Origin: Hippophae tibetana
Taxonomy: Eukaryota; Streptophyta; Magnoliopsida; Rosales; Elaeagnaceae
Direction of reading: 5' to 3'
Assembly: GCA_037013495.1 (NCBI GenBank)
Contig: CM072807.1
Location: forward strand, 7,020,001-7,084,000
DNA: 64,000 bases
This document shows, one piece after another, positions 1-12,000 of this stretch. Position 1 is the stretch's first letter; every line of letters starts with the position of its first letter. A program made the position numbers and the translations under genes. The notes beneath the pieces were generated by a model, which did no database searches, was not told where the DNA came from, and saw only the letters and a list, made by a program, of their open reading frames with translations.

Positions 1-396
1 ATTGCATAATTTTAAAAAAATAATATGACTTAATGTGATTGACCTGAAAATTTTAGGATTAAACTGAATATTTTTTAGAAATAATAATACTATTAGTGCT
101 CTCACCCTATTAATTTTTGAAGTATAGAAATGAAATTAATTGAAAAAAATTAGGTTAGTAGTTAATCCCGAATTTTCATTCTTTTGAGTGCTGTTGCTCA
201 CCAGTGAAAGTCAACTCTAAGTCAGAGGAAATGAAACGAAGGAGAAATGACACGTTGCACAAATCGTTATCCAGTGGTGAGAAGGACATGGCAAGATTTG
301 GATCTATTGTTCATGCCCTTTCTATCTTCCCGTCCTTTGTGGCTCTGTTTTTGTGTTGCGAAGTCAGATAGAAGAAAACAAGGCTCTCAATTGGCT
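1..396 (+). promoter_or_regulatory. HCF244 upstream region and probable 5' leader
   Basis: AT-rich DNA lies in front of the HCF244 start, and no unambiguous TATA box could be fixed. Two upstream ATGs matter. One at 231 opens a 46-codon uORF that ends at 371, out of frame with the gene. One at 247 is in frame with the chosen start at 397 and would add 50 residues. I chose 397 because the peptide from there (MAWRLPTQL...) resembles the start of Arabidopsis HCF244 and reads as a Ser-rich chloroplast transit peptide. Whether 231-396 is transcribed cannot be seen from sequence. Confidence 0.4.
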
Positions 397-3300
397 ATGG
401 CCTGGAGACTTCCCACGCAGCTAGCGCCACCTGGTAAACTTGTTCAAAATCATCACTGCCATCACGATGTCAAAACACCTTCATGCAATTCTTCTCTTTC
501 ATGGCGTCGTACTTTAGTATCAGACTCCCTCCTTTCTTCTTCGACTTCTTCCTCCATTTCATTCTCTGGTTCGTTACCTTCTTCATCTACCAACTTCACT
601 GTTTTACAGTTTTTCAGCTAATTACTTAAATTTGGATTCTGGGTATTTTTCAAACATCGTTTCTAGAGTTATTTTTGATGAATTGAGCACGACCCTTTTC
701 GATTTTATTGTGATTTTACAGGGGATTCTTATAAGAGACCATTATTGAGGTGTATTGCTCAAACAACTAGTGGGGCCGTGAACTTAGCTCCGGGAACCCC
801 TGTGAGGCCGACCAGTATACTCGTGGTCGGTGCTACTGGAACTCTTGGTCGACAAGTTGTGAGGCGGGCACTTGATGAAGGTTACGATGTGAGGTGCCTT
901 GTTAGGCCTAGACCTGCTCCTGCTGATTTTCTTCGTGATTGGGGCGCAACTGTAGTTAATGTGCGTCTCCAACAAAATCTTTTCTTTCTTGCTCTGTTCT
1001 TTTATTCTATGCACAGTTCTGATTCCTATGCCTTATTGTTGGTTTATATATTAGAAAAAGTAATGCATTATGGTTAAATTCTAGATGGTACATTGTTGGA
1101 AACCAATTGTGTGGTTTGTAGCTTGTTCAATTTGTTATTTACCCATTGATTCTGGAATATTAAGAAATGCTTTGATTCTTGTGAAAATTACGTCTTCCTA
1201 GTGTTTTTTTCTCTCTTTCTTTTAAGCTGAAATATTGAAAGTGTTTTTGGAGCAGGCAGACCTTAGCAAACCAGAGACAATTCCTGCAACATTGGTTGGT
1301 ATACATACAGTCATTGATTGTGCCACAGGTCGTCCAGAAGAGCCCATAAAAACGGTATGATACTAAATAAATATAAAAGTATTGGGATTTGTTAACATGA
1401 ATAAAATGTTCATTTATCAATCAATATATGTCTAATGTATATATTGTCAAATATTGTGTTTCTCTGATAATTATCATATATATTTCATTATTATTTTTGT
1501 TCTGGTTTCTATACAAGAGTTCAACTATATGTATACAATGAAAAACGAAAATTAAACAATAACCATAATGGTATCAGAGCAAGTTATTGCTGATTAATGG
1601 AATTACCTACTGATTTCTGTTTTTGCTGATTTTTGATTCTGATTATGGTGTAACTGTTGATTTCTGTTTTTTGCTGATTGCTGATTGTGGCTGATTGATT
1701 GTGGCTTATTGTGGCTGCTGATCTCTGAATCTGATTTCTGGGGTGGCCATTTCTGATCTCTCGACACTGGTTCGATCTAGGTGGTCGTTCTGACTTACTC
1801 ACCGGTTCCACCATCAGTTTCTTTTCTGGAAAAGAAACAGAACACAATGATAAACGACGCTGAGTCTCTCTACGTAGCCGTAGGCAACTGCAACGGTTTT
1901 CTGCCTCCGTGAAACTTGAAACATAGCAACACATATTTTTGTGTTTTGTCTCTGTGCGTGTGGCTAGTTGGAGCCGTAGGTCTATCTGCATTTGTGGGTA
2001 ACCATACTGTTCTTCTAAGCTTGGACAAGCTTGGAACTAGAAGGAACTTCACAGAGGCTGCGAGAAGAAAGAGTTGCTGTGAAGCCACGCAGAAGAAGTT
2101 GCGCTGAGGAACGCAGAAGAAGTTGGCTGAGGAACGTAGAAGAAGCTGCGCGAATTTGGGTGAGAAGAGGCTGCGCGAGTTTGGAATTTCTTAGGGTTAG
2201 GAACGCGCAGAAGAAGCTGCGTTTGTAAAATTTTTTTTTAGGGTTACAAAATTTTCTATTTATAATATACGAACGAAGTGTAAAAAAGAAGAAGGAAAAA
2301 CGGAAGGAAAAAAAATTTAGATTTCATGGCGGAATCTAGAGATTTAACCACCAATTTCATATTGGAAGATTTGACAACGAAAATGACGGAAGTTCTAACT
2401 AGAGCTCAGACCGTCTCACAACCTCCGCTAATTGAAGCGTCGACTGCCCCCATTAGTATCAAGTTGGGAGGATCTAACTATGCCTTGTGGTCCCAGGTGG
2501 TAGAGATGTATATCTCTGACAAAGACAAACTGGGATATATTATTGGAGAATTTCCTCAACCTGCTAAAACCGACCCCTCATTTAGGAGATAACGCACTGA
2601 AAATGCCATTGTTAAAGGATGGTTGATCAATTCAATGGACCCCTCCTTGATTGCAAATTTTATTCGATTCACAACTGCGAAACAAGTTTGGGATTCTACT
2701 GCTACCACCTACTATGATGGGACAGACACGTCTCAAGTGTATGATCTTCGCCGTCGAGTTACTCGTATGAAGCAGGCGGGTGGATCAATTGAAAAATACT
2801 ACAATGACCTTCAAGGGTTGTGGTGAGAAATTGATTTTCGTCGTCCTAATCCAATGGAGTGTGCGAATGACATACAAAAATACAACTTCATCGTACAGGA
2901 AGATCGAGTGTATACCTTCCTTGATGGACTTGATGACAGACTCGACAAAACTCGAAGTGATGTGCTTCAAATCAAACCATTCCGTACGGTGGAATAAGCC
3001 TATGGATTCATTCGTAGGGAAGAAGTCCGGCAGACCGTGATGATCACGGGTATAGATACGACACCCGGAGCAGTTATGGCTTTTAAAGGGTTCAAGGGAC
3101 ACCTTAATCTGATGCCACCAAAAACAGGAACCTCTTTGGATAGCAAGAAATCCACGGGAAATCCACCATCTCTTGACATGAAATGTGGCCATTGCAGAAA
3201 CTCTAAACACACCCGTGAAAACTGTTTCAAACTCCATGGGTATCCAGAATGGTGGAATGATCTTCAAGCACGGAAGAAACGGGACACCACTGGGCGAGCC

Positions 3301-6300
3301 GCTGTGGATACCAATAATGCCTCACTATCCCTTACTCATCAGGCCGAATCTTCCCAGGATCCAGGTATTTCAAGTAAAGCATTTCACATCTTTACTCGTA
3401 ATGATAATGAGGATTGGATTCTGGACTCTGGAGCTACAGATCACATGACATTTTACCCAAAAGATCTCTCCAATACAATCCAGCCAAGACGGAGCCGTGT
3501 TGCCAATGCCAATGGAGTCACTCATCCAGTTACAAGAGCTGGAACAGTGACCTTATCTCCTTCATTATCATTATCTAATACTTTACTTGTACCCTCTCTT
3601 TCAAACCGACTAATGTCTGTAAGTCAAGTCACTTCAGATCTTAACTGTGTAGTATTGATGTATTCTACTTTTTGCCTTCTACAGGATATTCTCACCAAGG
3701 AGATCATTGGGCGTGGTACTAGGAGAGGAGAACTATATTATGTGGATGACCTCAGTTCAGGAAGAGCCAATCACATGCAAAACACTGTTGGTAACAAGGA
3801 ACGACAGATTTGGCTATGTCATCGTAGATTTGGGCATCCATCATTCGGGTATTTAAAGCACCTACTCCCCAGTTTATTTTCAAATATCACACATTCAGAT
3901 TTCAAATGTGATACTTGTATCCTAGCAAAAAGTCATAGGGCATCTTATCCTATGAGCATGAATAAAAGTATGACTCATTTTGCTTTGGTACATTCTGATG
4001 TTTGGGGACCTTCTCCGGTCATTACGTCATCGGGTCATCGTTGGTTTGTTATTTTTGTTGATGATTGTACACGAATGACATGGCTTTACTTTCTCAAACA
4101 TAAAGATGAAGTATTTTCTACATTTTACCTGTTTCACACCATGGTTCAGACACAATTTTCTGAAAAAAATTAAGATACTTAGGTTTGATAATGGAGGGGA
4201 GTATGTTAATCAACAATTTTGGAAATACTTGGACAACCATGGTATTCTCCATGAAACCTCATGTTCACCAACACCACAACAAAATGGGACTGCGGAGAGG
4301 AAGAATCGACATATTTTGGAAACGGCTCGGGCCTTACTAATCGGTGCACACATGCCTAGTAAATAATGGAGTAATGCGGTTACTACAGCTGTGTATCTAC
4401 TGAATCGTATGCCCACAAAAACCTTGCAATTTCAAACTCCATTAAAGGTGCTATTTGATCATCTTCCCTTGCCTACTATTTTGATGCTTTTGCCCCGAAT
4501 TTTTGGATGTATTGCTTTTGTCCACCTCCATAAAAATCAACGAACTAAGTTGGATCCATGTGCTGTCCGATGTGTATTCTTGGGGTATGGTGCACAAAAA
4601 AAGGGTTACCGATGCTATGATCCAATTGCTAAAAGAACCTATACTACCATGGATGTCACTTTCCTCGAATCAGAATGTTTTTCCCATCACCGGTATCCAA
4701 TTACACTCTTCAGGAGGAGAGTTATGGTGAAGAACGAAATTGGCTTGATGTTGAAATATTAGACACTAGTCCAACATACTCGGATCGTGCCAATAATATG
4801 GAAGAGCCAATATCTAGACCCGAGCTTGAACTTTCAAGAACTGAAGATGAAGTAGTAATTGAATCTCCAGAAGATGAAGTGGTTGATGTACCCCTCCACT
4901 CTCTAGTACCCAGTGATCCTCCTGCTGAGAATACTCCTGAGGTAAGCTATCCTATCACACCTTTACAAACTAATGCTATAGATACATCTGTTGGTTATGT
5001 TTTGCCTTTCAGACACAATCGAGGCAAATCCCCAAATCGATACTCTCCAGAAAGAGAAGAACGTCAATCCAAGTATCCAATAGCAAATTATGTATCTACC
5101 CAAAGGTTATCAGAACCTATCAGGGCATTTGCACAAACACTCTCCTCGTGTCAAATTCCAAGTAGCATTGAAGAAGCCTTATCTGATCCAAAATGAGCTC
5201 AAGTTATAAAAGAGGAATTTGAGGCATTGCAGAAGAATAACACATGGGTGTTAAGCGAGTTGCCTCAAGGGAGGAAGATGGTAGGATGCAAGTGGATTTT
5301 CTCCATTAAGTATAAAACAGATGGGTTAGTTGATCGATATAAGGCGAGGCTTGTAGCAAAAGGATATACACAGAAACACGGGATCGATTACCAAGAAACC
5401 TTCTCACCTGTGGCTAAACTAAAAACCGTTAGAGTCTTGTTCTCTTGCGGCAAATTTAGATTGGCCATTGCACCAACTTGACGTAAAAAATGTCTTCCTT
5501 CATGGTGATCTTGAAGAAGAGATTTACATGGATATCCCACCAGGATATACTGTTACATCAGGAAAAGAAACTGCATGTAGATTACAACGAGTATTGTATG
5601 GACTAAAACAATCACCTCGAGCATGGTTTGGTAGGTTGAGTTCAGCAATGAAGAAATATGGGTTCCAACAAAACAACTCTGATCATACTCTTTTCCTAAA
5701 ACATCGATTAGGGAAGATAACAACCCTTATAGTCTATGTAGACGACATGATCATTACAGGGGATGATAAAGAAGAAATTTCTAAGCTTCAAGAACAACTG
5801 TCAAATGAGTTTGAAATAAAGAATTTGGGAGGGCTCAAATACTTCTTAGGTATTGAGGTAACAAGATCAAAACAAGGCATATGTCTTTCCCAAAGGAAAT
5901 ATACTCTGGACCTACTGGCAGAGGTAGGACTACTAGATTGTAAACCGGTCGATATTCCAATGGTTCAAAATCATAAACTCGGAGAATATGTGGACCAAGT
6001 ACCAGCAGATAAACAGAGATATCAACGGTTAGTAGGTAAACTCATATATTTATCTCATACTCGACCTGATATTGCTTATGCTGTGAGTGTCGTGAGTCAG
6101 TTCATGCACTGCCCAAGTGAAGACCATATGGATGCGGTCATGCGAATACTTCGTTATTTAAAATCCTCTCCTGGGAAAGGACTTATGTTTTCAAAGAATG
6201 GTCAATTGGAAGTCCTTGGATATAGAGATTCAGACTGGGCAGGGAATATAAAAGATAAGAAATCTACTGCTGAGTATTTTACTTTTGTGGGGGGCAATCT

Positions 6301-9070
6301 TGTTACATGGAGGAGCAAGAAGCAAAATGTAGTTGCCTTATCTAGTGCTTAAGTTGAATTTCGAGGAATGGTCAAAGGAATATGTGAGCTCCTTTGGTTG
6401 AAAAAACTTTTAACTGAGATTGGTGTTGTTTCTAACTCTGAAATGAACTTATTTTGGGATAACAAAGCAGCCATTGCCATCTCTCACAATCCAGTTCAAC
6501 ATGATCGTACGAAGCACGTTGAAGTGGATCGGAACTTCATCAAACAGAATCTTGAAGAAAAGATTATTAAACTTCCATTTGTTAAATCAGAAGATCAATA
6601 TATTTGACATATATGTGTGTGTGTCTACGCCAAAAACAGGAGATGTTCAATGAATTGAAACTATAATTCAATATACTGTCATGTATATGTAAAAATTGTC
6701 CTTGTAAGCTTTAGAGAACTTGTCCTGTTTATTCATTGAATTGTTTTAATTTTCTTCTTTCTATTACTGTTGTGATGTCTCTTTGTCATATGTTTTCATT
6801 CACTCTATATCTAGCCTTTTAACACAGTACCAAAACGTCATGTAAGTAAGTTTGTCTATATAGAATGAAGAAATTGGTATCTTCTAATAGGCTCTAAGAG
6901 TCTAAAAATAGAAAATAAAATGTTGAAATTGTGCTCTTTAGCCTCTTTTATTGATTCCGGGCCTTATCTAATCTGTTTCTTCTTTCTAGGTAGATTGGGA
7001 AGGAAAAGTTGCTCTCATACAATGTGCAAAAGCGATGGGAATACAGAAATTTGTGTTCTTTTCCATCCACAACTGTGATAAGCATCCTGAAGTTCCATTG
7101 ATGGAAATAAAATATTGCACTGAGAGGTTTCTAAAGGACTCCGGCCTACCTCACGTCATAATAAGATTATGTGGTTTCATGCAAGTGAGTTGTCTAAACT
7201 TGAAATTGCTTACTCAGTGATCTCTTTACCACTTATAAACTAGATGTTTCCGACTTGGCACCTTCAGCTTCTTGCTTTCGTCAAAAGAATGGTTAAACTT
7301 TCTTTTAAAAAAAAAAACTACAACTCCCTCGAACTCAGACATTCTACATGCCCAAATGGATATGTTATTGAACCACAGCTTGTTGGCAAGAATGGTTAAA
7401 CTTACACATGCTTATTTATAAATCTTTAAAGTACAAACAACTCTAGACCAAAATAAATTGATAAAAGTAAAAAATATTGATCTCAGCCAGGGCCATGATT
7501 TCATGGCCTAGTAGTTTTGTAGCTTCAGATATCATTGCGTGCTCATAGTTTCTTAAGGCTACCTCTGAATCTCTTGTGATCTTATGAATAATTTATTGAG
7601 AAGTGAAAAACAAACAAGTCTCACATTGATAAAATACCAATAGGAGCATGGGTTTGTGAGTGCATGAGTCAATCCCACCCAATGGTAACACCTTTTGGGA
7701 TTGGAGCTCATTGTTTTGTGAAAACCCATGTGAGCTATTGGGCTTATCATAAGTAATAAGTGAAAATGCTTCCCTTTAATTTTTCAGGGTCTCATTGGGC
7801 AGTATGCAGTGCCTATACTCGAAGAGAAATCAGTTTGGGGAACGGATGCTCCAACTCGAATTGCCTATATGGATACCCAGGTTATTTCTGTGTAGTTCCT
7901 TTTGTAGATGTTGTAATGTTGAATATAGTCTGGCCTCACATCTGATTATATGTTTGCGTTAATCACATTTGTATCAGGATATAGCTCGCCTTACATTTGT
8001 TGCTTTACGCAACGAGAACATTAACGGGAAGCTTCTAACTTTTGCCGGTCCTCGTGCATGGACAACGCAAGAGGTGAGCTAGAATGTTAAACTCACATTA
8101 TAGACTGAAGCAGAGCTCAAAGTTTTACAACGTAATTGATGCTCTCTTCTTTCAGGTGATTACCTTGTGTGAGAGGCTTGCGGGGCAAGATGCAAATGTT
8201 ACTACTGTTCCAGTCTCCATATTAAGATTTACAAGACAGTTAACTCGGTTATTTGAGTGGACAAGTGATGTTGCTGATAGATTGGCCTTTTCGGAGGTAT
8301 ATTCTTATACCTACCAATTAAAATGACCAATTCCTGTCCAAATAAGCCGTGCTCTAGTAGATTAGTAAAGACTTGGTACCTCCACGAAGCAAAGTCCGAC
8401 TGTAGAATTTTATGCATTACATTATTAAGGGCTCGTTTTGTATTGAGTTCTGTTTTCTTATATTTGAAACCAGTTTTATGTTTTCTAATTCATTTAGAGG
8501 AAAAAAATCGTTGGGTAAAAAATTATGTTTTCTTATTTCAGTTCTTCTTAAGTGCAACAAAGAAGAATTACGTAAAGTTGGAATATAGTTTTCAAAACCA
8601 TCTTTTATAAGTTTCAAAAATAATCAAGAAAGTGTTCAAAAATAGAATTGAGTATTTGAAACTTGAAAATGAAATTAATTATCAAACAATATCAATTTTA
8701 AAAACTTGGTTTCAAAAACTAGAACTTAAAAACATCATTAGTTAAAATACAGGCTCTAAGAGAATAGTAATATGATCAGTGGTAACTGTGGCAATATATA
8801 GTTCAGATATTTAATAATTCAATTAGAAATGACATGTATGTTACCGAATAAGCAATCAAGTGAACTAACCTTGTGTGGGTTGAGAATGTGTAGGTTCTTA
8901 CAAGTGACACAGTTTTCTCAGCTCCAATGGCAGAGACATATCAAGTGCTTGGTGTGGAGCAAAAAGACATAGTCACCCTTGAGAAATATTTACAGGATTA
9001 TTTCACAAATATATTGAAGAAATTGAAAGGTTTGAAAGCGCAGTCGAAGCAAACTGATATTTTCTTTTGA
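397..9070 (+). CDS. HCF244: HCF244 orthologue: chloroplast atypical SDR, psbA translation / PSII assembly factor
   Basis: Spliced gene; exons 397-568, 722-960, 1256-1354, 6990-7184, 7788-7880, 7978-8073, 8156-8296, 8894-9070, all with GT-AG introns and continuous phase. The product is 403 aa (Arabidopsis about 395). Residues 1 to about 70 are Ser-rich, fitting a chloroplast transit peptide. The Rossmann NAD(P) loop GATGTLG sits at 94-100 after TSILVV, and the conserved NmrA-like segments [46 protein letters not shown] and EKYLQDYF follow in family order. Known role: HCF244 (cyanobacterial Ycf39) acts at thylakoids with OHP1 and OHP2 in psbA mRNA translation and early PSII reaction-centre assembly. 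The intron 1 donor (GTTCGT) is weak but is the only one I found that keeps phase. Intron 3 holds a copia fossil and intron 7 a MITE; the coding exons look undamaged. Confidence 0.95.
1390..1565 (+). repeat. probable 5' LTR of the intron copia
   Basis: This 176-bp segment starts TGTTAACATG and ends ATAACCA, three bases before the primer-binding site, as a copia 5' LTR should. No second copy was found downstream of the RNase H domain, so the left boundary rests only on the TG start. Confidence 0.5.
1569..1580 (+). other. copia primer-binding site (initiator Met-tRNA)
   Basis: TGGTATCAGAGC is the standard plant copia primer-binding site, complementary to the 3' end of initiator Met-tRNA. It marks the end of the LTR and the start of the leader. 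Confidence 0.85.
1600..1745 (+). repeat. CTGATT-rich degenerate tandem repeat in the copia leader
   Basis: Many imperfect copies of CTGATT/TGCTGATT/TGTGGCTGATT follow the primer-binding site over about 140 bp. They form low-complexity leader sequence with no coding potential. A second purine-rich degenerate repeat built on AGAAGAAGYTGCG lies at about 2090-2225, before gag. Confidence 0.6.
8429..8756. mobile_element. PIF/Harbinger-like MITE in HCF244 intron 7
   Basis: This 328-bp segment is flanked on both sides by TAA (8426-8428 and 8757-8759), the TSD type of PIF/Harbinger elements. The left end GGGCTCGTTTTG and the right end read in reverse (GAGCCTGTATTTT) match imperfectly. Sub-terminal inverted pieces also match: GTTCT...TTTGAAACCAG on the left, and the reverse of CTTGGTTTCAAAAACTAGAAC on the right. 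It has no coding capacity. It sits between exons 7 and 8 of HCF244, away from both splice sites. Family assignment is inferred from the GGGC start and 3-bp TSD. Confidence 0.55.
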
Positions 9071-12000
9071 AGGCAGGCTGTTTTTGTACTAGTGTTAAGG
9101 ACATAGAAACACCTATTTAATTTATTTTATGGTTGCATTCATCGGTTTCAAATGAGTTAGTTCCAATTCCATTAGGTTTAACTCGTTAGCATTTACCCTA
9201 TAACTCAACTCAATTTTATTCGTCTTAAAAATTAAATTGTTTTAATATAAATATTATCTTTTAATTATATTTTTGTAAAATAAGAATTTTTTTTTTGAAT
9301 AATATTGATAAGTGAAATATATCGTTTGCTTATAATCAAATATTTAGATTTCGTGTTAATATTATTAAAAATATATATTTATCTTTTATAATTTTTAAAA
9401 AATTATAATGGATGATGGAATATAAAAATTATGTACATAGATTAAATGATATCACCATTTATCATAATATAATTTGGCTCGGTTTTGCTCCAATTCTATC
9501 CTCCGCCAACTGGAATCTTTTTCCCAAAAAAAAAAAAATCAAAGAAAAGTACAATACTATATCACAAGAGAATCAAATTACAGAGACTACGGATTTTACT
9601 TCTTTAATGGATATCAATTTGTAACGCAACTCAAAATACAAACTTAAATCATCACAATATAAAATATATACTTTATATTAAAATTAATTAATATTTTTTA
9701 TTAATAATATATAAATTTTGATCGAAAAATATAAACATACATAACATAAATATATTTAATCCGAATGAAACACATTTTTTAAAATAATCATATCTTACTG
9801 AAAGTAATTAACTCATTTGAATTATATCTATGAAGATTACTTTTGAAGATAATATGAAGTTGGATTTCATTGATATTAAATTTAATATGTTTAATAAAGA
9901 AAATATATAATTTTGAATACTCAAATTATGTGATGAGATAATTGAAAGATGTGATTAGAACAATGGGCTCTAACATAGAGGATTTTTATTTTCATTTTCT
10001 TAATATATATAATCATTACTTATTCATTAGTAATAGAGAAACAAAATTCTTTTTTTTCTCATTTATTTCAATCTTATCATCCAATATTTGAAAAAAATAA
10101 TGCGAACATATTTTTGATATTTTATAAAAATTAAACAAAATATGGAAATAATAGTAAAAATTAGATGTATAAGACTCTAAAGGTATTTTTTTTTTTTACA
10201 ACTTACCTGTTAAATAGAAATAATTAGAAAATGGTACACAATTATACCATTAATTTTCGAGTGCTGTTGGGTTTTATTTGGAAAAGAAGAAGAAGTTATA
10301 TGTCAACTTGTTTACGAGACGAGAAATTATATAGCATGTAATTAATTATATGTTAAAATAAAATGAGTTGAATTATCTGAATTAATAACTAATTGTCATA
10401 TTATAAAAATAAATTGATGTAAGAAGAATTATTCTTTTGTATTGAAAATTATTTTCAAACTTTCCTAAATTCCATTTCAAAAAGAAATATAAAATAAAAA
10501 CTGTCTATGTTCCTGAGAGGGGATCATCACTGTGTACATTTAATGTAGGAAAATAAGATCCCTAAAGCTACCCCTTTATCTTTTTAATGTACCTTCCCTT
10601 GTCATGTTTTTGTTAATTTGAATTTGTTCAAATTTCAAACAATATTTAACTTAATTTTATAAATAATAAATTAGTCATAATCATAATACTCTATCCTATA
10701 TATATATTAATTATAATATGATACATAATAATTTTTTCTTTAAAATGATTTTTTTATCTTTAAAATTATTTTATCACATATTATATTATATAATAATTAA
10801 TATAAATTTAAATTAAAGTACAAATTTATGATACTATGATATTAATCTAATCTTTAATATATCTTAATAACATCTATGGCATTCTTCACATTTTTTTTTC
10901 ATCAAATCATCTTCTAAACTTTTACGTTAAAAAATAAAAAATAATATCTTTAAAATTTATAATTTTAAAAATATTATTTTTTATATCAATTTATATAATT
11001 TATAATTTTAAAAATATTATTTTAATATTTTAATATTAAATACAATATAATTAAAATCTACTCATTATTTTTGTAATAATTTTCTTGTTGTTATAAATAT
11101 TAAGTATCTTATAATTTTAAAAAATAAAAAAGTATTGAGTATATTTATATATATTACACACACGTGTCATATATTTACACATATATAACTTAATTATTTC
11201 ATTTTTTTCACCTACCAGCTAATGGACTCGGAACAAGTTTACATCACAAATTTTGCTTAACTCATATTTATAATCTCAAGTCCACTTTTAGGGAATTTTT
11301 ATGACTTGAGTAATAAAGTAAATTTAGAAGCAAAATCCTAGGGATATATATTATATTACTTTTTTTCTATTAATTATTAGTTATTTTTAAAAAAAAAAAT
11401 AAATTTTATTAATTTAAAATATTATATATCTATGCTATATTGTTTAAAAAAATGAATAATTTATGGTACTTATACTCGTACAATGATTTGAGAAGATATT
11501 AATTATTGGAGACATGATTGTAATGTTTGTTGCTAATTATTAGCAATCCATTTGATTGCTTATATATTGTTAGTCATCATGCATGTGCTTCATGTATTAA
11601 TGATATGAAAGATGTAGTCATAATGTGTTTTTTGTTTCTTCGGAATTTTGGGTGGAGAGGAGGGAGAGAATGAAGTTTACCATCCACTAATTCTGAGCAA
11701 CCATTAATATTATTACAATTAATTTTATTATTAATATATATATATATATATATAAATAATTTATTTTTATCTATAATTAATTGTATGCAAGTGTAATTTT
11801 TGTTTGACAAATTATTATTATTAAAATAATTATTATATAATAATTTAAATTATTATAATATACCTTTATACTTTTAACTATTCGGTATCAAAAATATATA
11901 TCATTATCGTAATTAATATAATAATTTTTTATTTGATATATTTTATTGAATTTCACTATATTGGATTACATCATTTATATTATATTTTAAATTTAAGATG

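Larger units (their letters stand above)
1390..6607 (+). mobile_element. Ty1/copia retrotransposon fossil in HCF244 intron 3 (3' end missing)
   Basis: A Ty1/copia element in host-gene orientation. Parts in order: probable 5' LTR (1390-1565), tRNA-Met primer-binding site (1569-1580), long untranslated leader, gag from about 2.3 kb with a CX2CX4HX4C zinc knuckle near 3.2 kb, protease (DSGATDHM) near 3.4 kb, GAG-pre-integrase (FGHPS) near 3.8 kb, integrase core from about 4.0 kb (HSDVWGPSP), reverse transcriptase near 5.2-6.0 kb (YVDD near 5.7 kb), and RNase H to about 6.6 kb. The gag-PR-INT-RT-RH order defines copia. It is a fossil with roughly ten breaks, and no matching 3' LTR was found, so age cannot be read from LTR divergence. 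Fairly well-preserved domains suggest middle age. Confidence 0.93.
1355..6989 (+). other. HCF244 intron 3, expanded by a copia insertion
   Basis: The donor GTATGA follows the codon for Thr in EEPIKT and the acceptor TTTCTAG precedes GTAGATTGG (Val-Asp-Trp), so phase 0 is kept across 5.6 kb. About 5.2 kb of it is a copia fossil on the same strand. The remaining roughly 380 bp before the acceptor (6608-6989) is plain AT-rich intron DNA without a recognisable 3' LTR. Confidence 0.85.

Noticed and set aside
784-1014. Minus-strand ORF opposite HCF244 exon 2
   Set aside because: Antisense shadow of a strongly conserved exon; its peptide resembles nothing.
6608-6850. Candidate 3' LTR of the intron copia (TGTTCAATGAATTG after a purine run near 6640)
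   Set aside because: Does not match the sequence next to the primer-binding site at 1390-1565, so it was not called.
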